Of a stretch of DNA of 64,000 nucleotides, positions 1-10,242 are shown piece by piece. Every line of letters begins with the position of its first letter. The first letter of the stretch is position 1. Position numbers and translations under genes: made by a program. Location of the stretch: assembly GCA_963971535.1 (NCBI GenBank), contig OZ020598.1, positions 95,173,315 through 95,237,314 on the forward strand. Direction: 5' to 3'. Below the pieces are notes generated by a model that made no database searches, was not told the origin of the DNA, and saw only the letters and a list, made by a program, of their open reading frames with translations. The stretch is from Notolepis coatsorum (taxonomy: Eukaryota; Chordata; Actinopteri; Aulopiformes; Paralepididae).

Positions 1-627
1 AGTCTGGGTAAATGAGTTAGTCCGGGTAAATGAGTTAGTCTGGGTAAATGAGTTAGTCCGGGTAAATGAGTTAGTCCAGGTAAATTAGTTAGTCTGGGTA
101 AATAAGTTAGTCCAGGTAAATGAGTTAGTCTGGGTAAATGAGTTAGTCCAGGTAAATTAGTTAGTCTGGGTAAATAAGTTAGTCCAGGTAAATGAGTTAG
201 TCTGGGTAAATGAGTTAGTCTGGGTAAATGAGTTAGTCCAGGTAAATGAGTTAGTCTGGGTAAATGAGTTAGTCCAGGTAAATGAGTTAGTCTGGGTAAA
301 TGAGTTAGTCTGGGTAAATGAGTTAATCTGGGTAAATGAGTTAGTCCAGGTAAATGAGTTAGTCTGGGTAAATGAGTTAGTCCAGGTAAATGAGTTAGTC
401 CAGGTAAATGAGTTAGTCTGGGTAAATGAGTTAGCCTGGGTAAATGAGTTAGCTCGGGTAAATGAGTTAGCCCGGGTAAATGAGTTAGTCTGGGTAAATA
501 AGTTAGTCCAGGTAAATGAGTTAGTCTGGGTAAATGAGTTAGCCCGGGTAAATGAGTTAGTCTGGGTAAATAAGTTAGTCCAGGTAAATGAGTTAGTCTG
601 GGTAAATGAGTTAGTCTGGGTAAATGA
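1..627. repeat. 18-bp minisatellite, ~35 copies
   Basis: The unit of about 18 bp contains GTTAGTCTGGGTAAATGA, with variants such as GTCCAGG, GTCCGGG and GCCCGGG in place of GTCTGGG. It repeats without interruption from the left edge, so the array probably continues outside the window. Because 18 is a multiple of three, the minus strand reads as an open Ser-Phe-Thr-x-Thr-Asn repeat; I treat that reading frame as a by-product and not as a gene. Confidence 0.95.
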
Positions 628-984
628 TTGACCACTGTTGTAGCCAAGGAGCGTCTGCCCCGAAAGCGATCCCAGACGAGCGCTGATTGCAACTAGAAGG
701 GGGCAGAATAAGACCAACAAGCTCTTTTTTTTGACTCGCACGTCCGAATGGCATGGAAGCGGATGGCCATTTTGGATAATCACGCTGAATTATTGCGGTA
801 CATACATTACAAAAACCTTTGTGAAACACACATTTTCGGTGGGATTTTTATAAACTTTCGACTTGTATGACTGTAAGACTTCAGGCTATGGAACCGTTAT
901 GTTTTCCAGCTCCTACCTTTCAGCTGGAACCCCAAAACAGGCATCTGGCAACAAGTCGAATATAACGAAGACATAACGAATACA
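628..984. other. Unassigned spacer
   Basis: This stretch lies between the 18-bp array and the L2 element. I see no coding motif, terminal repeat or tandem structure in it. Confidence 0.5.
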
Positions 985-3310
985 CCGAAACGGTGATTGA
1001 CTATGTCTGTACTCAGGTAGAAGTAATAATCCCCACCACCAAAATTAATATCTACCCAAATCAAAAGCCCTGGGTAGACAAATCCGTCCGTGAGGCTCTG
1101 AAAGTGCGCACATCAGCATACAACACCGGGCTGGTGACAGGCAACATGGAAGAACACAAGATGGCAAGATACAACGTCAGGAGAGCAGTAATAGAGGCAA
1201 AACGGCGTTACAGGGATAAAGTTGAACTTCAGTTTGAACAGGCTGACTCTAGAGGCATGTGGCAGGGCCTCAGAACAATGACAGACTACAAAGGAACCCC
1301 CCTCAAACTGAACAGTGACATCTCCTTAGCAAATGATCTCAACTCCTTCTATGCGAGGTTTGAGGCTGTGAATAACAACACCAGCCTACAAACCACGGCA
1401 ATGGGGGGGGGGGGGGGTCTGCTGATGGAGACTCAGTGTTCAGGGTAACAGAGCATGAGGTGAGACGGATCTTTAAAAAAGTGGATATCAGGAAGGCAGC
1501 AGGACCGGACGGCATCCCCGGCCGCGTCCTAAAAGTCTGTGCCGACCAACTGGCCCCGGTATTCACTGACATCTTCAACCTGTCCTTGGAACAGGCCGTC
1601 ATCCCCACCTGTCTGAAGAAGTCCACCATCATCCCTGTACCCAAAAAATCTACGCCCGCTTGCCTCAACGACTACCGCCCTGTAGCCCTCACCTCCATAG
1701 CCATGAAGTGCTTTGAGAAGCTAGTGAAGGGCTACATCTGTTCCTCCCTCCCCATCAACCTGGACCCTCTGCAATTTGCATATCGCCCCAACAGGTCCAC
1801 GGAGGACGCCATAGCCCATGTGCTGCACACAGCAGCATCACATCTGGACAAGAGGAAGGGGAACTATGTGAGAATGCTGTTCATCGACTACAGCTCAGCA
1901 TTCAATACCATAGTCCCCTCCAAACTCATAGCCAAGCTCAGGGACCTGGGCTTGAACTATGACCTGTGCCAGTGGGTCCTGGACTTCCTGACGGGCAGAC
2001 CCCAGGTGGTAAGAGCCGGCAACTGCACCTCCTCATCCATCACGCTCAACATAGGGGCCCCCCAGGGCTGTGTTCTGAGCCCCCTCCTCTACTCCCTGTA
2101 CACACATGACTGCGTAGCACAGCGGAACAACAACACCATCATCAAATTTGCTGATGACACAGTAGTGGTGGGCCTGATCTCTGCCAACGACGAAAGGGCC
2201 TACCTGGAAGAGGTAGAGAACCTGTCACAGTGGTGTCAGGAGAACTGCCTCTCCCTGAACGTCAGCAAAACAAAAGAGATGATTGTGGACTTCAGGAGGT
2301 CGGGGGTCAAGGACTACAGCCCCCTCAGCATCGACGGGGCACCAGTTGAGAGAGTGAACAGTTTCAAGTACCTCGGAGCCCACATATCCGAGGACTTGAC
2401 ATGGACCACACACATTGACAGTGTTGTGAAGAAGGCACGACAACGCCTCTACTTCCTCAGGCGCCTAAGGAAGTTCCAAGTCAGTCAGAAGATCCTTAGG
2501 AACTTCTACTCATGTACAATAGAGAGCATCCTGACCGGCAACATCACCTCCTGGTTTGGGAATAGCACTGCACAAGACCGTAGCAGACTACAAAGAGTGA
2601 CACGTTCAGCCGAACGCACAATTAGAGGGGGGCTTCCCACCCTCCAGAACATTTACAACAAGCGGTGCAAGGGGAAGGCTAAGAGAATTATTAAGGACTC
2701 GAGCCACCCGAACAACTGCCTCTTTGAACTGCTGCCGTCAGGCAAGCGATACCGGAGTCTTATGGCGAGCACAGAAAGACTCAGAAGGAGCTTCTATCCC
2801 CAGGCCATCAGGCTGCTAAACGAACAATAAATCGCTAAACGAACAATAATCACTATGCAACAACCATCAAATGCACACAGCACACACACCCACAAGCACA
2901 CACTCACTCAAACAAACAACACACTGCAGCACCCACTCTCCACACTTTAGATCACACAAACACACTTACACTTTATATTTATTGATAAAGGATTTGCACT
3001 ACAACTCGTACACCTACTGTGAATTGTACCTAAACTGCACCTCGTCCATTTATGCCTTGCACTATATAGTATTGTATATTAGTACACTGCACAGTATTGT
3101 ATATTGTATGGTAACTACGTCTACGAACATTGTACATATGTCTAAACTGAACACTGTGACCTCTTTTTTTACTTCTAATTTTTACTATGTTTTTATTTCA
3201 TACTTATCTTGTCATGCACAGTCTCTGGAGCGCAACAGTAAGAAGCATTTTGTACAAAAGTATTCTGTACTTCTGTATGACAACTATTAAAGAAACTTGA
3301 AACTTGAAGT
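985..3310 (+). mobile_element. L2-clade LINE, 5' truncated, with full 3' UTR
   Basis: The element starts inside the linker between endonuclease and reverse transcriptase; no endonuclease domain is present. It continues through RT to a ~470-bp 3' UTR that ends in a GAAACTTGAAACTTGAA tail. The boundary is supported by a second, minus-strand copy at 51150-51710 that shares the last ~550 bp and the same 3' tail. The C-terminal [18 protein letters not shown] block is characteristic of fish L2 elements. It is a non-LTR retrotransposon that would move by target-primed reverse transcription; this copy is dead because of truncation and a frame break. Confidence 0.9.
993..2830 (+). pseudogene. L2 reverse transcriptase, 5' truncated with one frame break
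   Basis: There are two overlapping open frames: 993-1448 (linker region) and about 1418-2830 (RT). They are separated by a run of 15 G at 1403-1417, where an indel shifts the frame. RT motifs, in order, are [51 protein letters not shown] and the catalytic FADD at about 2147-2158. The frame ends at a TAA after LLNEQ. The endonuclease half is missing. Since the only lesion in the retained part is at a G homopolymer, it could be a sequencing error or a real mutation. The second frame begins without a convincing ATG, as expected for an interrupted gene. Confidence 0.9.
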
Positions 3311-3357
3311 CAACACAAAAGTAAGGAGCAAAAATTTTATTTCAGTGTGTTCAAACA

Positions 3358-3626
3358 AAAGGTTATCCTATAACCTAGTTATATGAATACTGGCTGAGCG
3401 TCTCGCTCTTTGCCATTATAAGATATCTCTTATCTCCTAGCACCTACTGTGCTCACGAACAAACAATTGCACTCACATGCACGTGACCAGGCCACGCCGC
3501 CACGTCCTGCTATAAGACGCCGGACATGGGCACACTCTACCTTCCTGAAAACCCAACCAAGGGACGTCAGGGCGCTAAGAGCGAGACGCTCAGCCAGTAT
3601 TCATATAACTAGGTTATATGATAACC
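3358..3626. mobile_element. Short inverted-repeat element related to the 3.6-8.4 kb element
   Basis: Near-perfect inverted ends of ~50 bp lie at about 3359-3412 and 3573-3625; both contain the block CTGAGCGTCTCGCTCTT. About 165 bp of the interior (3400-3560) is ~90% similar to the reverse complement of 8240-8400, the right end of the neighbouring large element. It looks like an internally deleted, non-autonomous relative. No coding capacity. Superfamily not assigned. Confidence 0.75.
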
Positions 3627-4559
3627 TTTCGTTATATATCATACTGGCCATCGCATCTCGCTCTTTGCCATAATGAGATATGGGACAGAGCAGACGCGTG
3701 GCCCGACAAGTGTACCCCCTGAGGGCCCGTAAGCCCCAACCAGGGAGGAGGGGAGTCCCGTCCACCCGCCCGTCCTAACGAAGGGGGGGAGGCAGTCAAC
3801 TCCACCACAGTGCGAAAAAGGGGGAACCAGAGACCCCTGAAAAACGCACACCACAGGCGGGACCACGTGTGACACATCACCCCGTGGCACACACCTACAC
3901 ACCCCTGCTAGCCCACCAAATGGCGGGACGCAGGTGAGGTCCCAGACCTCAGAACCACCTGGGAGACAGAACCCCCAGTCATGTCCACGAGGTAAAACCT
4001 AACAAAGGGACCCGGGGAGGACCAGGAGGCCGCAGCACAGATGTCCTCCACTGAAGCCCCCCTTAACAGCGCAGCAGCCCGAGGGGGGACCCATTTAGCC
4101 AACATCCAGCGTACCTCAGGCGGGGGAAACATGGCCGCTGGTTGGGTACTGATCCAACCAAAGATGTCTGTAACCAAGCGTTGACAGCATCCTAGCCCTC
4201 CCTGCGGTTATAGCTTGCGGCTAGGTCAAAGCTAACAACCTCAAAACCTTGTGCGATGTTTCGACGTCGGCTGGCCCTAAGGCCAGAAACAGCAATTCGA
4301 ACAATGTTGCTAGTCGCTACTAATTCTATACCGCGGCGGTATAGGCTTTAACAGCCCACCAGCCACCTGCCGGGCCGACTCGCCTCATGGCGTCGGCCGG
4401 GCGGGACACCGTTCCACGATGTCAGAGGCAAAGGACTGATGCCACCTGCTTCACAAGCACGGAGCACCAGAGGTGGCTGCAGACAAAATACTACTACTGG
4501 TGAAGCACTGCCTCACCAGTAGGCATGCAGCAACCTCCACTGTGGTGTGCACCCATGAA

Positions 4560-4628
4560 GGGGTAAATGAATAAATGAACGAAAACTCCACTAACACACT
4601 GCAGAATGGGCAAGCCCATACACACAAT
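4560..4628 (-). repeat. LINE 3' end, interrupted (other part 7591-7660)
   Basis: This is the tail part (tetranucleotide repeat plus the CATTCTGCA block, read on the minus strand) of the LINE 3' UTR best seen at 18870-19038. The remainder, containing the CTGGTCTGCATCCCCTTAAC block, resumes at 7591. The 36.6 kb copy of the host element carries the same LINE end uninterrupted, which shows where the ISL2EU insertion entered. Confidence 0.8.
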
Positions 4629-5199
4629 AGACCTGTCGCTAAGCCGCGCCCCCTTTGAAAAGTCGGACAACCAAAGCCGAGCGTAAATGACTGTTGACGA
4701 TGGCCGCGGGGGTAGTAATTTCTAACACATTATTACCTTAGACCTCCATGGTGATGCAAGCATTAGCTATAGATAACGTCTCAAGCATTACTTGCAGTTG
4801 ACTTGATTGAAGATTACAAGAACTATGACGATAATCCATGATTACTACTATTGCTGATACGTTTAGTTTAGGCTAGTGGTCCAACGCAGTATACGAGCTA
4901 GACCCGACAGTTGTGTCACTAGATGGGGGAGGGAATGAGGAAAAAAGTGAGAGCTGTCATTCTGCAACCAGAATAATCCACCTCTTTTGTAAACATGCTA
5001 TGTTGGTTCTTTTGTGACCCAGGTAAATATGCCAACAATCCTCCTCCATAAAGGGGTGAGACGTCAGAGAATGGTATGCTGCACATTCTAGTGTACATCA
5101 GGTCAAATGATTAATTACACTAACTATAAATGTATAGTGATAGAGACCAAAGTAGAAATACTTAATAATAAAAGCGACCTAGTAATAGGGGGCGAGTCT

Positions 5200-5447
5200 G
5201 CGACAGTGGCTTGGGAGGTAGAGCAGTCGTCTTGTAATCCGGAGGTTCCCGGTTTGATTCTCGCTCCTCCCGGGCAGCGTGTCGAAGTGTCCTTGAGCAA
5301 GACACTGATGAGCAGGTTGGCACCTTGCATGGTTGCCTCCACTGTCGGTGTGTGAATGTGTGAGTGAATGGGTAAGATGTGAGAAACAAATTGTAAAGCG
5401 ATTTGGATAAAAGGGCTATATAAATACAGCCATTTACCATTTACCAA
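5200..5447 (+). mobile_element. tRNA-derived SINE
   Basis: The head carries GAGGTAGAGCAG-type A-box sequence and a B-box-like GGTTTGATTC. The body contains GTCCTTGAGCAAGACACTGA and the tail has TATATAAATACAGCC followed by a CCATTTA direct repeat. This layout matches a widespread teleost tRNA-SINE. It lies inside the ISL2EU element and so is younger than it. No protein is encoded. Confidence 0.75.
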
Positions 5448-6237
5448 AATACCTGTAAATCACAGTATATGGGTACAGGACATCGCTTTTCTTATAACAC
5501 TAAGTATAAGTTATATTTAATATAAATATAAATAAATGCATATACAACACATTCTCAAGATAGATCACTCTGATTAGAAAAGAAAACCCACAACTAAAGT
5601 GTACATAAATAGCCACTATTTGTAATATACAATAAATATACATGGATTTACAGTTACACAAATGAATGTACGATATAAAATACAAACAGTGCTGGAATAG
5701 CGAACAATATCATGTGTTGTTGTGATACATCTATGATAATTTAACATTATATTCTTGTAGCCAAATGAATGCTGTGACGAGGCTTAAAATTGATTTTGTC
5801 CCAACCGCAGACCCATAGTTCACAAATCGAATAAAAATGTTATCGCTGGATGCACATCCTCTACATTGTCAATCTCCTGACCTGTTAGTCATACAGTCAC
5901 AACATTTGCTGTGATTATTGATGACCCTTGGAAGGAGAAACATGTTGATTTTGGTTAGCCTGTAACCTTTCTTCTAGTACCTCCATTATGGATTAATAGC
6001 CTGGTCTGTTGACATTTGCAATACCAGGAACTGTTGTTTCCGTCATCTACCCAGTAAAATGTGAAAGTAACAGCAAAGTGGAGAGATTGTTAGGCCTTGG
6101 ATGCAGTCTGCACTCTACTGACTGCATTAATAAAGCCTTATTTTGGAAAGAAACTCTTCAAACACTATTAGCCTCACAAGTCGGCCATGATAGCAAGGAC
6201 TTCAGCCTCCTGTCAGGGCTGCACTTAAATAAATGTT

Positions 6238-6610
6238 CTTGTATCTTGTACTTTACTTGAGTATTTTCATTATAGGGAACTTTGTACTTTCACTCCACTA
6301 CATTTCAAAGTAAATATTGTACATTTTACTCAACTACATTTATCTGAGCCTCCCCAAAAAAAATATTTAGCATACAAGACATGGCATAAATTGATGAAAA
6401 TTAAGTACTTTAACATTTTAAACCAGCAATCTGAGGGACACAGAGCAGCATAACTGGACCACTTTAACAACCTTCAGGTCAATATATCGAGGGTTGAATG
6501 CACTGAAATACAACAACACCCTATAGAATAATGTACTGTACTTTTACTTTTGAAACTTAATACAGTACATTCAATATCAAATAGTTCTCTACTTTTACTT
6601 AAGTAGTAGC
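6238..6610. repeat. A/T-rich interspersed repeat
   Basis: It contains CTCCACTACATTTCAAAGTA and several TACTTTTACTT blocks. The reverse complement of 37595-37755 matches it over about 90 bp. It resembles a very common fish non-autonomous DNA repeat. The right part runs into short TACAGTA tandem motifs at 6605-6680. Confidence 0.6.
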
Positions 6611-7387
6611 TACAGTACCATCTACAGTACCATCTATAGTACCAGCTACAGTAGTAGCTACAGTACCAGCTACAGTAGTTTGCTGTGCTGTTTCACTGCT
6701 AGGTATACTAAACACAGTACATAGATTATTGAATTGATCATAAGTGAATCCAGTGGAATATTTTAAATAGGCTGGTACAAGGCTGTGCTGCAAGACCGCT
6801 GGTGTTAATCTATTTGGTACTTGCTTAAGTCTCAGAACAGTATTTATACTCGTCAGTGATTCGATTTGTGCTTGTTGATTTCTCACTCGTTCATCTCGCT
6901 CCTCTTGTCCACCTTCTTCCATTGGGCTTGGGGGAGGCTGCTCCACAGGCCGGCGCTCCCCATCTGGACAAAAGACAGTTAGCAAACGTTAAGTTAGCTA
7001 AAAACACCAGCTAACTAGCGAGGAAGAAAAGTCAGACAGCAAATTAATGACAGCAAAGTTGATGTTGATAACACTGTAGCTAGCTAGCTAGGATAACACC
7101 AGCTAGCTAGCTGGCTAGCTAGTTGGCAGCTAACATTAGCTAACTAATAGTTTGGTCTACGTTTCTAATACATGCCGTCAAATATAATGTCTTTATGAAT
7201 TGACCTTACCTTTGAGCAAACATAAGTGTCCTTGGAAATTGTCTTCACATTCAGTTGTGTATGTGGTCGACGACACAGCAGAATCCATCGCTTGCATTTG
7301 TTGATTTTCTTTTGGGCTTTGGAAAATATACTCCTCCATCCAGTCTTTCAGGGTACCTGGTGTCCGAATTACAGGTACCCCACACAC
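6599..7387 (-). pseudogene. ISL2EU transposase, N-terminal exons only
   Basis: Exon 1 spans 7387-7210 and exon 2 spans 6963-6599, separated by a 246-bp intron with a GTAAGG donor and a polypyrimidine CCAG acceptor. The splice keeps one open frame: one base from exon 1 and two from exon 2 form a GAT codon. Exon 2 has a charged, Pro-rich stretch followed by AYLKYSTGFTYDQFNNL, resembling the segment before the DDE domain in Harbinger/ISL2EU transposases (a TGxxxxxxF-type motif). No DDE catalytic domain follows, and the frame ends in TACAGTA repeats. Function would be transposition of its own element; as preserved it is a remnant. Confidence 0.55.
7060..7150. repeat. GCTAGCTA-rich simple sequence
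   Basis: Short runs of GCTA lie within the transposase intron and upstream part of the ISL2EU element. There is no sign of function. Confidence 0.6.
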
Positions 7388-8404
7388 AGCGTTTCACCAT
7401 CAGATATTAGCTAGATAATAAACATAGAAACTGAACTCTTCACAGTGGTTTCGATCACAGACATCTGGTATTGGTTTGATGCGCCCTACAAACAGCGTTT
7501 CAGGTGATGTCCGAGTATTTTGCAAGCAAGGATTTTCGCTGTGATATGATTGGACAAATTCTATTTGGGGTGTGGTTTAGCGACAGGTCTATTGTTAAGG
7601 GGATGCAGACCAGAGAAAACACCAGTCCCGCACACAATTCATAGATTCACAAAAAAACACAATAGCCCTGAGCCTCAGCCCATCCACCCTTGAAAATAGT
7701 AAACAAGCCCCCGTCAAAACCCCCAACATTAGACACTGATTGACCGTCAGCATGAATGGTTAAGAGGAGGGAAGACCTTTTAGTAAAGACAGCCCTCGGC
7801 GGAGAACAAAGAACGGAGACCCAGCATTGTAGCATTAGCATTAGCCGTGCGCACTAGGATAGTTGGGAAAACACCCAAAACAGAGTCATGACGACCATGT
7901 TTTCCCAAATATCCTGCCCCTCGCGCCAATACATCACACGGCTGTCTCACGGGACAACCAGCAGTATTACTCATGCTAGTATCAATGCCTGACAACGCAG
8001 GCCTACCTGTGCGCGACGTAGCTCGACAGCTAACCGTCGCGCGATGTCCCTCGATCCGCTGTCACGAGATGAGGAACCCCAGGACAGGCCTGATGCGCTG
8101 TTAGGATGTGCCGAGAAGATTCCAGGGGCTGGTGAACCTCCGGCGAAAACCCAACATTGTGTAATTTCTCCCTGCGTTTCATAACAACTAGTTCAGGGAG
8201 TGCACTGCAACGTCCGTGGTGGAAACAAAAAAAGAGGAAGGTAGAGTGTGACCATGTCCGGCGTCTTATAGCAGGACGCAGGGGCGTGGCCTGGTCACAT
8301 GCATGTGAGTGCAATTGTTTGTTCGTGAGCACAGTAGGTGCTAGGAGATAAGAGATATCTCATAATGGCAAAGAGCGAGACGCGATGGCCAGTATGATAT
8401 ATAA

Positions 8405-8990
8405 CCTCTGTTTCTCTATTACATTAGCACTCAAAGTGTACGAAACTTGAGAATGTTACCTTTCAAAAGAGACCAGACTCATGCATGTGCTATAAGTATA
8501 AAGTATAATAAATCGCTTTGGTATGCAATCGTCAGGCGTTTTATGCTAAATGTGGGGTATGCTTAAGGGGTTAATAACTGAGTTTGTCCCATAGAAATGC
8601 AATGAGTGCACACTTTGGAAAAAACCCATTCCAGAGTCTGTTGACCTTCTTCTACAAAATGTGTAGGGGGTGATTAACTGTTCTCATGTGTATATTGCCA
8701 CATAGAGGCTCTGTTTTATTACATAATAAGGTTACCGAATCCCATCGCTCTTTCCACAAAGTGGCAGTAATGTGGACAATTCAGTCTACACCACCACCAC
8801 TGAATCTCAAGAAGCAGTGATGTCCTCTGGGAAGTTGTCAGGGAAAAGCTCATGCCTCACTGGCCGCCGCACATGTCAATCACACGCATTCTGAAAGTAG
8901 AGCAGAGAATCTGTGACTGATATTTTTATTTGACCCTCTGGGTAGAGGAAGCATAATGGGTATGAATCTAGCTCATGTTAAGTGTGTCCA
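8405..8990. other. Unassigned spacer
   Basis: This sequence between the large inverted-repeat element and a LINE fragment shows no coding motif or repeat structure. Confidence 0.5.
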
Positions 8991-9345
8991 CAGGTACGGG
9001 ATCAATACTACATTCAATAATTGGCACCACATCACCTCAGTCCTAAAAGACCGCCATTGGCTTCCTGTCTCCCACCGGATCAATTACAAAATCATGGTCT
9101 TCACTTGCAAAGCCCTTCACCAACTGCCCCCCCCCCCCCCCCCCCCCCCGGCCCCACCTTCCATATCTCACTCACCTCCTCTCCCCTTACCAACCCTCTC
9201 AGTCCCTCAGATCCACCCCTCAGCCGGCCTTCTCTCCCCCCTCATGTTCAACCCTGGGAGTTTGGAGAAGGAGCTCTCCTCCGGGGCAGTTCCCGGGACT
9301 CCCTTACAGATGTCCAATCCCGCCTCAAAGCCGATCCACCCATCC
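8991..9345 (+). pseudogene. LINE reverse transcriptase C-terminal fragment
   Basis: One frame reads HHITSVLKDRHWLPVSHRI followed by NYKIMVFTCKALHQL, which matches the conserved C-terminal region of Rex1/CR1-type LINE proteins. A run of about 22 C (9128-9149) then breaks the reading frame. The rest resembles the SAGLLS... tail of the same protein in other frames. It is truncated at both ends. Confidence 0.65.
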
Positions 9346-9368
9346 ATCCTTGTGTGTTTGTGTTAAGC

Positions 9369-9370
<2 letters not shown>

Positions 9371-9461
<91 letters not shown>
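9371..9461. repeat. (GT)n microsatellite
   Basis: About 45 uninterrupted GT dinucleotides. Confidence 0.98.
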
Positions 9462-9462
<1 letters not shown>

Positions 9463-9536
9463 TGGCAGGGTATGAGTCACCCTGCTGCTAGGTTATTCCC
9501 TGGGAGGACTGATCATGCACACACACACGCACATGT

Positions 9537-9663
<127 letters not shown>

Positions 9664-9719
9664 GAGCAACTTCTGCCTGAGGCACTTGCTCCTGGGTTTT
9701 AAGTATACGAAGGTTCATC

Positions 9720-9857
9720 TCTCCCTCCCTCCCTCTCTCTCCCTCTCTCTCTCCCTCCCTCTCTCTCTCCCTCGCTATCTCTCTCTATCTTTCTCTCTCT
9801 CGCTCTCTCCCTCGCTCTCTCTCTCTACCTTTCTCTTTCTATGCACCTCTCTTTCGC
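9720..9857. repeat. CT-rich tract
   Basis: Degenerate CTCTCC and CTCTCT repeats immediately adjacent to the L1 target-site duplication. Confidence 0.85.
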
Positions 9858-10242
9858 TATCCATCCCTCATTTTTTTTTTCCACTTTTTTGTTTATTATA
9901 CTTTTTTGAGGACATAGACATTATAAGTATATGTCTGTATATATACATTGTTGTATTGTCATTGTCCACATAGAACAGATAACAACATTAAACAGAAGAA
10001 AATAAAATAAAAAAATAAAAAACAAGAAAAAATAAAACAGAGTTCAAAAGTAAATAATAATACAAACAAACACTGACTTGGTCGCTCGACAGTCGTCTCA
10101 AACGTATATACATAGTATATCAAATATATAGCACATGTTTAGGTACCCAAATATGCTTCTCCAATGTATATCCGGTATATCAAATAACTCACGTTGAATT
10201 AACGTTCACACAGATGAATACCAACAAGCAGCATACAAATTG

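Larger units (their letters stand above)
4629..7590 (-). mobile_element. ISL2EU-type (PIF/Harbinger superfamily) DNA transposon
   Basis: The terminal inverted repeats begin AGACCTGTCGCTAA (14 of 14 identical) and continue with similarity over about 24 bp. A 2-bp AT flanks each side (4627-4628, 7591-7592). The related uninterrupted site near 36.64 kb has a single AT at this point, which supports precise insertion. The ends and spliced transposase exons on the minus strand fit ISL2EU elements common in fish. The transposase catalytic part is not recognisable; the central region has been invaded by a SINE and by A/T-rich sequence. Confidence 0.8.
3627..8404. mobile_element. Large inverted-repeat DNA element, superfamily unassigned
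   Basis: The left end (about 3628-3680) and right end (about 8352-8404) are inverted copies for about 50 bp; the shared block begins GTTATATATCATACTGGCC. Parts of the interior (4300-4560 and 7640-7990) recur in reverse orientation at 35800-36995, so this is a repeated family and not a chance pairing. The element carries a LINE 3' end, and inside that an ISL2EU transposon. I see no transposase belonging to the outer element. The termini do not match a superfamily I can name with confidence. Confidence 0.7.

Noticed and set aside
157..783. Minus-strand open frame with Ser-Phe-Thr-x-Thr-Asn repeats
   Set aside because: It is the translation of an 18-bp tandem repeat; no start context, domain or flanking gene supports a protein.
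9021..9491. Proline-rich 156-aa frame running into a Cys-Val repeat
   Set aside because: It combines a LINE fragment, a C homopolymer and a (GT)n tract; not a gene.
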